NCBI GenBank assembly: GCA_027946365.1
Contig: JAPEUQ010000003.1
Span: 1,178,001 to 1,242,000 of the forward strand
Direction of reading: 5' to 3'
Length of the DNA: 64,000 nucleotides
Source of the DNA: Kalmusia sp. IMI 367209
Lineage: Eukaryota > Ascomycota > Dothideomycetes > Pleosporales > Didymosphaeriaceae
Part shown: piece after piece, positions 12,301 through 23,222 of the stretch
Layout: each line of letters begins with the position of its first letter
How positions within the stretch are numbered: the first letter of the stretch is position 1
Program-made: the position numbers and the translations under genes
The notes under the pieces: generated by a model
Databases searched by the model: none
The model's input: only the letters and a program-made list of their open reading frames with translations
Told to the model about the DNA's origin: nothing

Positions 12301-12941
12301 AACTGCTTGACGGTCAAGCCGAGGCTTTGAAGGACAGGATGTGGCCCTGGACTAAGGACGTAGAGAGCGCCATCCTCCTTGGGCTCTACGATCCAGATGA
12401 AGGGCTTGTTCCGCCAGCCGTCGATGGGGTCGGAGTCGTTCTTGGTGTTGTAAATGGTCTCCAACATGGGCTTGTTGACGTCCAACTCCCACATGTGCAT
12501 TCCGTTGTATCGATTCCGTGCGTGTATGCGGCCGTCGACAGTCGCCAGGAGCATGAAGTCCTCAATTGTCCAATCGTCAATGGAGCGCACACCCGATGTC
12601 AGACCATCGGAAGAGGCTGCGTCCCTGCCATATTGGGCTCCGACAGCGGAGAACGCTGGAGCAGAGGAGACTATGGTTCCTACGGCGCGCTGGTCTTTGG
12701 CGTGGATGGGTGCGTACGCACGCTTTGCTGCGGCGTTGTCCAGCCGTTCGTGACTAGGCTCTCCGTGTTTGCGGGGGAGTATGGTGTGCACGCCGCCGCC
12801 CTCGCTGGGCGAGCGGCCATGTGCGGGTTCCTGCGGTGGCTGCTGCTGAGCTGCGCTGGAGATCCATGGGAAGACGAGGAGGAGGGCGACGATTCGGGCG
12901 CTCAACGCCGTGCCAGCTCCAGGCGGCCGGCGACGCGGCAT
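9325..12941 (-). CDS. IRE1: Serine/threonine kinase-endoribonuclease Ire1 (unfolded protein response sensor)
   Basis: This is the ER transmembrane sensor of unfolded proteins. On activation it trans-phosphorylates and uses its RNase to cut the intron of the HAC1/hacA mRNA. Two exons (12941-10632 and 10581-9325; 49-50 bp intron) encode 1188 aa. A signal peptide covers about 1-31 (ALLLVFPWISSA). The luminal PQQ-like sensor domain runs to about 515, with one TM at about 517-538 (SLPMVASLFILVLSYA). A low-complexity Lys/Glu linker leads to the kinase domain from about 747 (VLGNGSGGT), with HRDIKPQN near 874 and DFG near 900. The C-terminal KEN/RNase domain starts near 1057 and keeps LLRALRNKKNHY; the Arg, Asn and His there correspond to the catalytic residues known in yeast Ire1. 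No key residue is missing. Confidence 0.97.
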
Positions 12942-14203
12942 GATGGGGATACGGAGGTCGGCCTTATGATGGGATCGCAGCCTTGGGCAGGCCTGGGGCG
13001 GGGGAGAGATGGGGCATGAGCGGGAGGATGAGGGTAGATGGGAAAGCGAAGGTGTGCGAGGCCGGACCAGAATAGATAATGATTTGGCGAGGAGGCGGGG
13101 GTGGGCTGAGAAAGGCTCCGTGTGCGTGCACCAGTGAGTGTGCGCCGCCCTGGGACCCCCTTGAGGCTTCGCCCGTAGACGACGACAAGGGTCGTTAACT
13201 GCAGGCCAGTGTGAGAGGCGGCAGCGCTAACAGCCACCGTTCGCTCCCGCTTAGCAACCGCACTCGACGCAACTCGGTCAGGTACGCAGCGCTGGGCAGC
13301 AGTGAGACCGGGGCGGATGAGCAGAGCGGAGAGACTCGCAGAGACTCGCTGGCTGCGAGCGCTGGTGGCCGCCGCAGAGCACACAGGTGCGTCGGCGGGC
13401 TGGAGCAGACGGCTGCTACTGAACGAACTCAGCCGCCGCTGCACAAAGACCCGGGCGAGCGTACTCGCACTTGGGGAGTGACACCATCCGCCTGCATCCT
13501 TACAGCGCCGCGTCCACTCACAAGCCCTTTCTGCTGCCCTCTGCAGGAGGAGTATCCGCGAAGTTCCCGGCCTTACGTGAGTATCTACGCCCCCCCCGAC
13601 CCACCAGGCCCTCAGCAGCCATCGCATCGCCCTCACCATTCTTCCATCAGAGCGAGCTCGGGAGGGAGCTCATATAAAGCCCACCTATAGCCCTCGCAGC
13701 AGGGCATCACATGCAAACATCCATTAATCGTAAAGCGATCCCCACGGCCGCCAGGTTCGGCATCGCACACGGTGACACAATATGACGGGCACGCAATCTA
13801 CAGCAGCCCGATCAGCACGGCTTTGGAGCATCCAGGAAAAGATTTTCTCCAGGGCGCCGTGCAGCTGCCTCAGGTGAGACGCTGGTGGAGAGACCCACCT
13901 CCAACCGGCTGTTTTCCTGAGGCCAGAACAACGATGAAACCAATCGCCGTCTGGACGCCGGACGTCCCTCGCGGCATCCTTGCGCGACTACGCTTTTTGC
14001 CCACTCTGGGTACTTGCAGCGTTGTCATGCACGCTTACACACCACACTAACAACATGCATCAAGCGTCAAGCTTGACAAGGTACACACGCGCAGCGCCCA
14101 CAATCATTTTTGACTGCATTCAAATATTCGTGCGAGTAGTGTAGTGTACAACTCTATCTAGTGCCCATGTCGTTGCAGCATCATGTCCGGTCGTGTCACG
14201 CTC
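12942..14203. other. Intergenic, 1.26 kb, IRE1 upstream region
   Basis: This is the region between the IRE1 start and the CCT2 stop, both on the minus strand, so it carries the IRE1 promoter and 5' leader and the CCT2 3' end. It is GC-rich, with pyrimidine runs and a C7 tract near 13591. The open frames here (13211-13690 + and 12902-13639 -) overlap each other and have no domain. Confidence 0.55.
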
Positions 14204-15951
14204 TTACATGCGCTCCCGTCTCCGAGGAGCACTGCGTATGATGTTGTCCACCCGTAGTAGTAACTGTGGGGAATTAGTACGTTTCGAGTCGGCGTAGCGA
14301 ATGGGGTGCACATACCTCCGCTGCCTCAGAGGCTGAGGAAACAACCGCGCGCTTCAACTTGTAGCTCTCAATGACAGCAAGCTCGCGCATGTCGGCGATG
14401 CCACCGCCTGGAGTCAGGAGATCGAGTCCGGAGTTGATCAAGCCAGAATTCACCGCTTTCCGCAGTCGGGTGACGAGGTCGCTCGAGTCCAACCCCGCGT
14501 TGTCCGCAAGGATCGTTGGTAATTGTTGTAGAGCCTTCGAGAAGGACTCCACCGCAATCGCCTTCTTGCCAGCCACATTCTGTGCAGCTTCTGCGACGGC
14601 CTTGGCCATGTTCATCTCGGCACAGCCACCACCCAACGTCGTCCTCGGCTCTTTGACGGTTTGCGAGAGCACAGCCAAAGCATCGTGGAGCGACCGCTCA
14701 GCCTCGTCGAGAAGCTGCTCGGTTGCTCCACGGAGGACGATGGTACATGCTCGGCCAGCTGCGACACCCGAGAATCGGATCAGTGTGTCCTCCCCGATGA
14801 TTACCTCCTCGACCAAATCGCAGTGACCAAGCTTGACCTGCTCTGGGTGGTCGAACGTTGATGTGATCTCTCCTCCCGTGACCAATGCTAGTCGCTCCAC
14901 GCCGTCAAAGTCCGCGTGCTCAATGGAGCAGATACCAGCGTCGGCAAAGAGCTGCTCTGGCCAGTTGTAGATCAATTGTCGGTTGACGAAGCAGTTGATA
15001 CCGTGTGCCTTGATGCGCTCTACCTTGGCCTTCATCTTCTCGCGCTCTGCCTTCTCTAGATCTGCTAGCGCACCTGTTGAGTCTACCTTGACCCTTGCGC
15101 CGAAGATCTTGATCTTGTCTGTGTCCATCGCCGTGTTTGCGACTAGGATTTTGGCGTTCTCTATCCGCTTGGGCTGGTTTACGCCAAATTTCTTGTCCAG
15201 AATGAATCCCTCGTCGAGATATGAATCTTTCAGCTTTCCTCCGGCCTTCTTGATGATCTGGATATGGGTAAGATCGGTAGAACCCTTCATTCTCAGCACG
15301 GCGTCCACGGCGAGCTTTGCAAACTGCGTCCGGTCCTGGCTGAGCACTTTCGAGCTCAATGTTGTCCGCGCGATAGCTTCAAGATCAAGTCGGAAAGCCT
15401 CTTCGTTCTTGCTGTGGTCGGTTGCAATCTTTTCCAGAGCCTGCAGCGCAGCAGAGCTTGCTATTCTGTAGCCTTCGATGATGGTCTGCGGGTGTATCTT
15501 CTGATCGACGAGCTTCTCTGCCTCTCGCAGCAGTTCTGCGGCCAAGACCGTAACAGACGTAGTACCGTCACCAACTTCATCATCCTGAACTTTGGAGATA
15601 TTGACCAATACTTTCGCCGCGGCGTTGTCGAGAGCGATCGCTTTTAGAATGGTAGCTCCATCATTCGTAACCATGACCTCGCCGGTGGAGCTATCAACGG
15701 CATTAGCAAAGACTATGAGCAACTTCTCAAAATACATACGCAGACTGTAATATCTTGTCCATACCCTTCGGGCCCAATGTGCTCTTCACCAGATCGCCGA
15801 CGGCAATAGCGCCCACAAAGGCAGACAGACGCGCATTCTCGCCTTTCTCTTCCGTCACGTCCTCCGCAAATATCTGAGTGGGGTTTTGGTACGACTAGAC
15901 GAATGTCAGTAAGGTAAATCGGCACCAGAGATATGCAAATAAATATACCAT
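14204..15951 (-). CDS. CCT2: T-complex protein 1 subunit beta (CCT2)
   Basis: This is the beta subunit of the cytosolic chaperonin TRiC/CCT, which folds actin and tubulin with ATP. Exons 15951-15949, 15894-15740, 15690-14316 and 14263-14204 give 530 aa. Group II chaperonin signatures are present: TLGPKGMDK (40-48), TNDGATI (about 61-67), the ATPase motif GDGTT (93-97) and GGGCAEM (about 404-410). Blocks such as [14 protein letters not shown] and [14 protein letters not shown] are diagnostic of the beta subunit. The first coding exon is only the ATG, split from the rest by an intron starting GTATAT. The last exon encodes [16 protein letters not shown]. It is head to head with SAD1. Confidence 0.96.
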
Positions 15952-16244
15952 TGTGGAACCAAGCGACAGACGGTGAGGAAAGGGTATCTACAGAAACGTG
16001 GGGTACTTTAGGTGGTGCCTGGCGACGCGAACTTTTTTGAGAGGTGCGCCCGCCGCCGCGCATGGAGCTTGTTGCACGGACCAGCCAATCAACAACGCCA
16101 AGCCGTCACGAGCTTTTGCTGCCTCCAACTTTCGATTGACTTGGACAATTTCCCTGTCGCGACTTTACTCAAAAGGCACCGTACTTTTCTACCTCATACG
16201 GCACTTCCCAAGCTATACGTCAATACCTACGCTACAATCAAACC
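15952..16244. promoter_or_regulatory. Shared promoter region of CCT2 and SAD1
   Basis: This is the 293 bp between the divergent start codons of the chaperonin gene and the spliceosomal gene. It includes a CCAAT-type box in inverted context near 16084 (CAGCCAATCAAC). No clear TATA box was seen. Confidence 0.45.
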
Positions 16245-17930
16245 ATGTCCAAACGACAGGCTCTCGAGCCTCTTGAAGATGTCGTAGATGCGCCATCCCC
16301 AGCTTCGAAACGAGCGCGCGTGGAGGATGAGGAGATGTCGACCCCAGAGCCTGCAAATGGCACCACCAATGGACATCTCATGCTTCCCAGGGAGCAGGAC
16401 CGAGAGAAGATAGACATACTCGGTGCAGATGCGGAGGAGCATGTAGAGCTCCTGGAAGCTGGAGCTCTCGAAGAAGACGAGGACGATGAGCCAGCAATCG
16501 GCGCACCAAGGCGACAGAAAGCGCCAGAAGCTGGATATACCGACCTTTATCTCGATACGATAGATCGCAAAGTGCTCGACTTTGACTTCGAGAAGCTCTG
16601 TTCCGTCACGCTTTCCAACATAAATGTCTATGCGTGTCTCGTCTGTGGGAAATATTTTCAAGGACGAGGGCCTAAATCGCAAGCCTACTTTCACGCGCTC
16701 GACGAGAACCACCATGTCTACGTGAACATGGAGACGAAGAAGGTCTACGTACTACCGGAGGGATATGAGGTCATGTCAAAATCTTTAGAGGATATCAAGT
16801 TCGTGGTGGATCCGCGACTAAGCAAAACAGAAGTAGCGCGATTAGACAAAGAACCAAAGGTGTCGTGGGATCTTTCGAATAAGGAATACATCCCGGGCTT
16901 TGTCGGTATGAACAATATCAAGGCGAACGACTACTTCAACGTAGTGATACAGGCGTTAGCACACGTTGCTCCACTACGAAATTACTTCATGTTGGAGGAT
17001 CTAATGAGCCGGCCGCAGCTCGCTCAGCGCTTCAGTACCCTCGTCCGAAAGATATGGAACCCGCGCGCTTTCAAGACCCATGTGTCGCCGCACGAGCTCC
17101 TGCAAGACATCGCGCTTCGATCATCAAAACGATTTACCCTTACAGATCAGTCCGATCCGGTGGACTTCCTGTCATGGTTCTTGAACAATCTGCATCTAGC
17201 AGTTGGAGGATCGAAGACGAAGCCAGGATCGAGCATCGTCCAAAAAGTGTTTCAGGGCACGCTCAAGATCGAATCACAGGAGATCACAGCTCGGGCAGAT
17301 GCAGGGGATCGTCTACGTTTTGAAGACGCTGCCGTGAAAACCGACATCACAAAATTTCTTGTTCTGACACTAGATCTACCAGCGGCGCCCTTATTCCAAG
17401 ATGCGCTTGAAAAGAACATAATCCCTCAAGTGCCCCTTACCACAATCCTAAATAAGTACAACGGCCGAGAAGCCCAAGAGAAAATGAAGAATCGTGTACG
17501 ATATCGACTTCTGCATCCTCTACCCCCTTACTTGCTATTTCACATCAAACGTTTCAGCAAAAATAAGTTCGTATCGGAGCGCAACCCCACAATCGTTACT
17601 TTCCCTGTTCAATCTCTCGATATGGCCCCTTACGTGGAACCCAATCCGAAGGAGTACCCGCCTGGTGAGCCGGTCTGGTACGACCTTGTAGCCAACATCA
17701 CCCACGAAGCCGTTAAGAAGAAGGACGACAGTGTGGAGGGTGAACAGGATATGAAAGTCTGGAGAGTACAGCTGAAAGACCGGAGTCGAGATGAGTGGTA
17801 TGGGGTACAGGACCTGTTCGTAGAGAAGGAGCGAGGGGAAACGCTATTCACAAAGGAGAGTTATGTGCAAGTGTGGGAGAGAAGAAGAGGCCAGCCTAAT
17901 GCTAGTAACAAGGGCAAAGGGAAAGCTTAG
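16245..17930 (+). CDS. SAD1: Sad1/USP39-type U4/U6.U5 tri-snRNP assembly factor (inactive ubiquitin hydrolase)
   Basis: A single exon encodes 561 aa. The N-terminal region is acidic and carries an SKRARVEDEE-type stretch. A ZnF-UBP domain lies at about 98-170 (VYACLVCGKYFQG and YFHALDENHHVYV with Cys/His ligands). A USP-fold domain covers about 213-550. At the position of the catalytic Cys box the sequence reads GMNNIKANDYFN, with Asp in place of Cys, and the His box is not of the active GHY type. This is the known signature of Sad1/USP39, which keeps the fold but not the protease activity and acts in tri-snRNP assembly in the nucleus. The start at 16245 gives MSKRQALEPL. The neighbour SmB, 15 kb away, is also a splicing factor, but no cluster is implied. 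Confidence 0.94.
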   Translation: MSKRQALEPLEDVVDAPSPASKRARVEDEEMSTPEPANGTTNGHLMLPREQDREKIDILGADAEEHVELLEAGALEEDEDDEPAIGAPRRQKAPEAGYTDLYLDTIDRKVLDFDFEKLCSVTLSNINVYACLVCGKYFQGRGPKSQAYFHALDENHHVYVNMETKKVYVLPEGYEVMSKSLEDIKFVVDPRLSKTEVARLDKEPKVSWDLSNKEYIPGFVGMNNIKANDYFNVVIQALAHVAPLRNYFMLEDLMSRPQLAQRFSTLVRKIWNPRAFKTHVSPHELLQDIALRSSKRFTLTDQSDPVDFLSWFLNNLHLAVGGSKTKPGSSIVQKVFQGTLKIESQEITARADAGDRLRFEDAAVKTDITKFLVLTLDLPAAPLFQDALEKNIIPQVPLTTILNKYNGREAQEKMKNRVRYRLLHPLPPYLLFHIKRFSKNKFVSERNPTIVTFPVQSLDMAPYVEPNPKEYPPGEPVWYDLVANITHEAVKKKDDSVEGEQDMKVWRVQLKDRSRDEWYGVQDLFVEKERGETLFTKESYVQVWERRRGQPNASNKGKGKA

Positions 17931-18399
17931 TGTCTGGTGCAGTGAAGGATATCTCAATATTTAATGGACCTTTTCAATTGCTACAAACGCGATTCAAGCA
18001 TTCTTGCGAAACGTGCACGAAGTCAGCCGCGGAATTGCATACCTAAATAGTGTACTCAATTGAAGTCGGAATGATACCCAAAGTCACTGTATTATCTACT
18101 ATAGCAGGGAAGCGAATGAAGTGAGCACTGCTCTTCAAAGACCGTACTGATTGCTGTATCGTTAAGATTATGACTCTGTGCCGTATTTTAAGAACGCCAA
18201 TTTTCTGAAAATCAATAGCTGTAAAGAATGCGGTTTATTGATTTCACGTACAGTAGAAATACTTTCCTGATCACTCATCAGGGTCCAGCATTGCCTCGGT
18301 TCGGCTATTCCTACCGACCCCGGCCTCAACGTCTCATCTTTTGTCAACATCGACCACTCCTACAACCCCTAGATTGCGTGCTTTTCACCCTGTCTTGAA
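17931..18399. other. Intergenic, 469 bp
   Basis: This contains the SAD1 3' UTR and the promoter of the GST-kappa-like gene. It is moderately AT-rich. I see no gene or repeat in it. Confidence 0.6.
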
Positions 18400-19519
18400 A
18401 TGGCTAAACCTAGAATTACTCTGTTCGTCGACATCGTTAGTCCGTTCGCGTACCTCGCGTTCTACGCTCTACATGTAAGTCGTGCGTCAATTGCCTTGAC
18501 TTTGATGAGGCATCCGCCTTCAACAGCGGTTCAAAACGTGCATGTCTTGAGATATCAGCAGTATATCTGTCTACATAGCAGCCTCAAGGAAATAACGAGA
18601 CCGAGAACGCGCTGACATGTGATAGAACTTCCCTGTCTTCAAGCAATGTGAGATTACGTATGTTCCAGTATTCTTAGGAGGCTTGATGAAGGCCTGTGGA
18701 AATACACCAGTGAGTAAGCCCAGTGTATGTACTGTATGCGAGATTCATACTAATCAACTATCTACGCTTAGCCGCTTGGGATTAAGAGTAAGTGCTAGTC
18801 CTACCGACCGCCTCCCTTCCAGCGTTCATAACGTCCCTTTCAAACTTCTCTACTTGCACACAATTCCCAAGGCAGCATCAAATGAGATGATAACGTCACT
18901 CAGAACATAGGATCTTGATCTTTTCCTATCTTTCCCTGTTCCAAACGCACCGCATCACTAACCCTCCTCAGACAAAGACAAATGGATCAACACCGAGCGC
19001 CTCCGCTGGTCTAGCTACCTGCAAATTCCAATCTCCAAAGCTGCTCCTCCAGGCTTCCCCACGAACACCATCTCTCTCCAGCGTGTCTTGACCGCACTCT
19101 CCCTCTCTCACCCCAACTCCGTACCCAGTGCGCTCTCCCTCTTCTGGCAAAACTACTGGGTTCACTACAATGACCCCACGAAGCCGGAGACCATGCTTGC
19201 GCTTATGAAAACGATTGTAGGTAGTGAAGAAGAAGCGACCAAGGTGATCGAGGCGAGCAAGAGCGATGAGGTGAAGAAGAAGCTATCGGATAATACGGAG
19301 TGGGCGTTCAAGGAGGAGGCTTTTGGGCTGCCATGGTTCGTTGGTGAGTCTCATCATTGAGATAGAATACTTTATGTGTGCTGTAGCTAACTATTTATGG
19401 TAGCAACTAACGCAAAGGGTGAGACGGAAAGGTATTGGGGTGTCGATCACATGGGCCAGCTGTGTGATCATCTCGGGCTTGAGCGACCAGGAGGTAAGGG
19501 CTGGAAGGCTCTTCTATAA
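18400..19519 (+). CDS. GST kappa / 2-hydroxychromene-2-carboxylate isomerase-like (DSBA-fold) protein
   Basis: Five exons (18400-18474, 18626-18709, 18772-18787, 18972-19343, 19404-19519) encode 220 aa, the usual size for this family. The N-terminus KPRITLFVDIVSPFAYLAFY matches the thioredoxin-like start of kappa GSTs, with the Ser of the SPFAY motif as the expected glutathione-activating residue. GGLMKACGNTPPLGIKNK follows. Near the C-terminus, WAFKEEAFGLPWFV is the cis-Pro-type segment, and YWGVDHMGQLCDHLG closes the domain. The protein probably acts on glutathione conjugates in mitochondria or peroxisomes; the exact substrate cannot be read from sequence. Exon 3 is only 16 nt, and the frame holds across it. 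Confidence 0.88.
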
Positions 19520-20256
19520 ATTCGCTTCCTCTCGCCATCGCTCGTATGTTCATGATGCAGAAGTCTTGAGAGATGTCTATATTGAACGAACAAAGACGTT
19601 TGATTACAAGCACAATTGAATTCCACGAACATACCAAACTTTTGTCATCTCTTATCGAAATCTCAGCGTTACGGCCTCGATTCCGGTTCCTAGCTCCGCA
19701 TAATCCCCATTACTTTCATTCTCATACTCTTCATAAGGGTCTCGGCGATTTGGGCGGCGACACCATATGGGGCAGTCTGTTATCCGTAACGGTTCCTACA
19801 TTCGGTCTGATACTGCAAGATGATGGTGAAGCAAAAGAGATGTTTAATGGAATAGCAATCTATTGTTCTTTTTTCGCGAAGTTGGTATTGATCTATTACC
19901 ACTATTGCTATTTTACGGGCCAACCGGCTTATGATATCAGTCCGCGCAAGGGATCAGCTAATGCCCGTGGTGCCGTGGTCAAAAGTACGAGGGCTGCGGC
20001 GAGTGATGTGGTACCTGAACAACATGCTTTGCAGTCGAGTTCCACGCATAGTCATTTACATAAGAACTCTCCGGCATCCAACGGGAGACATCACCTCATA
20101 GGATAGGATTATCTGATATGGTAATGAATGTATATCAATGTAGGCTAATGTAGACCGTGTAAGATTAATGTAAATGCAAGCAGCAAAGACTCATTCTGTG
20201 TATTACCTCAATAGATATACCATAGCATAGCACAATATCATGAAAATAACGCACTT
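19520..20256. other. Intergenic, 737 bp between convergent genes
   Basis: This is the 3' flank of both the GST-kappa-like gene and the UstYa-like gene. A 177-codon open frame (19573-20106 +) overlaps the end of the GST gene. It has no domain or splice partner and I do not call it. Confidence 0.5.
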
Positions 20257-21403
20257 CTACCAACGCTGAGCCTCACCATCGTTCGGCAATGGCCAAGCCC
20301 AAGCCTTGAGCACCTGTTCCCCGTTCTCATCAACTCTTGTGAAACCCATATTCCGCGATGCAAAGAATTCGTGCACCTGGCTCTGGTCACGACACATATG
20401 CTTTTCTCCACCAAAATACGGTTCGTGTTCATTGGCGTAGGCATCGAATTTTGGACCAGCGAGTGTGAGGTCCGGATGGCACATGACAGACTACACATGT
20501 CATATCAGTATATGAGAATGGTAGGAGAAATGAGCTGTAATTGGTCGGGATAGGGTCGACTTACATGACGAACAACCTCAAGGCAATGGCTATTAGCATG
20601 CTCGTTTTCTGCTGTAGAAACTCCTCTTCCGTCTCTGTATGCATTGAGCACATGCTTGATTACGCCCTAATCATTCCCGTTAGCATACTGTCAAGCCAAA
20701 TAACCCATATCAATCAGACATACTAAACAGTGTATCTCATGTTGATATGCAGTCTGGTACCCTAGATAATCCATCATCCAAGCATCCTTCTCATACAGTG
20801 GTATCAACTCTCTGCCCCCGGGGATTTCATATTGTGAGCCTTTCTTCAGCCAAATCCAACTATCTACACCAAGGCATCAGCGTGTGTATTATGAGAGCAA
20901 AAGAAGAGTGAATGATCACGTACTTCCGTAGTAGTTCCAGGCATTCACTTCTATGTTTTCGGAGTTGTTCTGGTCAGGGATCCAGAAGGCTGAATCATAA
21001 GGGTCGGCGTGAATGAAGCGTCTATCTGATTGGAAATCAGTCGGTACAATGGGGACTACGTTGCTCATCAATAACTTTCGCGTAGACTTCCCCTCTTCAT
21101 TACTTCTAAACACTTACATTCGTCGCCTAGATTCTTCGATAGAGCATGAAAATAGAGAAGACGCGGATTCCTTCGCAAATAATAACCCACAAGCGCAGTC
21201 CACAAAGCAAGCATCAACAGGCTAACGGTGATCTGTAGTGCAATTCTTTTGCGGGACGCAGTGATGCGAGCTGGGTTCTCGCAGCTGTCGCACAGACAGG
21301 GCTGTGAAGAGGCTTTCTCCGATTCATTTTGATCGTCGAACAAGGGTTTGTAAGAGTTGCGACGCGGACGTTCGAAGTGCAAGAGGTACTTGATAATCTC
21401 CAT
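20257..21403 (-). CDS. UstYa-like (DUF3328) oxidase, membrane-anchored
   Basis: Five exons (21403-21118, 21025-20924, 20863-20724, 20666-20565, 20490-20257) encode 287 aa. A single TM anchor lies at about 50-75 (VSLLMLALWTALVGYYL). The UstYa hallmark HXXHC is present as HEIHC at 171-175. The second copper-site motif reads HANSHC (199-204), one residue longer than the usual spacing. Family members oxidise peptide side chains, cyclise peptides or act on polyketides, mostly in secondary-metabolite clusters (ustiloxin, cyclochlorotine). No precursor peptide, peptidase, NRPS or second UstYa gene is visible next to it, so its substrate is unknown. The start ATG gives MEIIKYLLHFERPRRN. All splice junctions keep the frame. 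Confidence 0.87.
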
Positions 21404-22330
21404 TGCTCTTGAAGGAATGGACTAGTCAAATGTGGCGAACTACACCTTCTGCAGCGACGACTGTAGCAGTAGTGATGTGCAGGCACAAAGTGCATCTCAT
21501 TTCACAGATTGTGGGCGTGGTGAGTGAGAGGTTTCAGGATCATTCCATTGTTGCTTTATTAATCCGGCGATGGCAATACGTAGCACTAGCTAGATTCCAG
21601 CCTCTTCGCCTGAATGGTATAAGACGACTCATCATGAATCAATGGTCGCCGAAGTTGGGACGCAAGAGCAAGGGTAAACGCAAGGATGAAGATTACCCAT
21701 TGGAAGATAATTTGCAAGTGGCGTTATGGCCATAAGCCATGCCTGCAGAGCATCAGTAGCCACTGCTGTCGATCCTTCGGAACCATCGTCGAGGATGATG
21801 AATACTGAATCAGAACGCGAAGGTTGTACTAGTTTAGTGATGTGCGGGTGGTCTGAATAGGAACGGGAATGGACTGGCTTTGTTCCATCTAAGCATCCCA
21901 AGACCCATGGCACACGAGTGCTAAAAGGCTTGTTGAAGCCCCGAAGCCCCGAAGCCACACGATGTGAAGTACTTTTAGATATCCATGTGACATCTGTTCG
22001 GCCCTCAGGGAACTAACTTGGGACGGAGCACAATAAGACCTGACCACTATGTTTACAGATAGATGCAAACACAAATGAGCCTGTCGGGATACACTTTATT
22101 TCTTTGATCATCGGAGATCATATAACGCCACGTCTGAATTCTTGGAACACAAACCGCAGGCACCTGCACTTGCTAGTGGCTATTCTTCCATCAAACTGCG
22201 AACGTCATAAGCGTTGGAGCATGGTACATTCATGTCTATCATTCAGCCCTTACGGACACATGGCGCTGTGCTAGCACAATGACTAGCCTGGGCCCTCGTC
22301 ATGCCATCAATTCCTTATGCTTCTAAGCCC
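21404..22330. other. Intergenic, 927 bp
   Basis: This is the UstYa-like promoter side and the PRE4 3' flank. A 108-codon minus-strand frame at 21632-21958 (containing SDHPHITKLVQPSRSDSVFI) has no recognisable domain and no splice partners. I see no RNA gene. Confidence 0.5.
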
Positions 22331-23222
22331 TTATGCGGTCTGTGTGCCATAGCCTCTAATCTGTTCCGCGAACGCCCAGCTTTGGTTTTCTAGATGCTCG
22401 TCCTCGTGCAGCTCCACACCTTCCTTGGTGATGGTGGCGATGGAGTACTTGTCCATACTCCCTAGCATCTCTATAGAAAAGCACCTTCATACACTCTTTG
22501 ACCAGCTTCACGGCCTCTTCCTTGCTGACGCCCTGCACTGAGGCCTCGTCGGGAATGGTCCTCCTCATTATTGGTTGTGCAAGATGCGCTCCGAAGCCGG
22601 TGGCAAGAGTCGGCGACGAGAAGGTGGTTCCCAGCAGATCGGCGCTAGCGAGGAAGGGCTTCGACTCTCCGTCTAGACCAGCAATCAAGAGGTGATTCCA
22701 TAGAGGGTTGAAGTCGGATCGGCGCTTATACATGACCTTGGCGAGATATGTATGTAGGTTCTTCGCATTAAGCGGGTCATCGGTGCTTGAATAGTTCTCT
22801 CGGATATCGAGGGAGTTGAGTAGACGATCGAGGTACTGCATGTCTGAGACGTCGCCGCCGAAGCCGACGACCACCGTCTCGTTGAATTTCCGTAGACGCT
22901 TGACGTCTGTAAAGCGAGCCAGGGAGCCGTATGATGCTAGTTTAATCCGTCAGCAAACTTCCCTGTAAGCCTGCTGCTGTGTTCGCTACGACGTACCTAG
23001 GTTGTCTGCGGCAATCACAACACCATCCTTGAACTTGGCTGCTACAACTGAGGTACCGGTCACAATGGGGCTTTGAGTGTGCTGATTCGGTCCGGCGGTC
23101 TGGAAATGCGAGTGGTCGTATGTGCCGTACACATCATCTCTAGGCTGGTATACTGTCAGTATGGTGTGCTTGTAGAGGCTGGAGCAACTCACACGCCCCC
23201 AAGCTTGCGGAAGATGATTCAT
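22331..23222 (-). CDS. PRE4: Proteasome subunit beta type-7 (Pre4/PSMB4), with a one-base frameshift in this sequence
   Basis: This is the beta7 subunit of the 20S proteasome core; it is non-catalytic in itself. Exons are 23222-23193, 23144-22997 and 22936-22331. The N-terminus MNHLPQAWGRPRDDVYGTYD, then QSPIVTGTSVVAAKFKDGV, NPLWNHLLIAGLDG and SSPTLATGFGAHLAQP match Pre4. After FYRDAR the frame is lost. The expected continuation (SMDKYSIATITKEGVELH ... GYGTQTA, stop) is found intact one base on. The extra base lies in a GGG run at 22460-22462, and the summed exon length is 3n+1. No intron fits. The rest of the gene shows no decay, and the subunit is essential in yeast, so a sequencing error is likelier than a pseudogene. 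It is head to head with the HCNGP gene. Confidence 0.9.

Noticed and set aside
13211..13690. 159-codon + strand open frame upstream of IRE1
   Set aside because: It overlaps a minus-strand frame of similar length, is Arg/Ser-rich and has no domain.
19573..20106. 177-codon + strand open frame after the GST-kappa-like gene
   Set aside because: It overlaps the end of that gene, has odd His/Ser-rich composition, and no domain or splice partner.
21632..21958. 108-codon minus-strand open frame between the UstYa-like gene and PRE4
   Set aside because: Composition is partly protein-like, but no start context, splice partners or family could be found.
22440..22480. Intron as an explanation for the PRE4 frame break
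   Set aside because: Conserved sequence is continuous on both sides of the break and no GT donor lies close enough.
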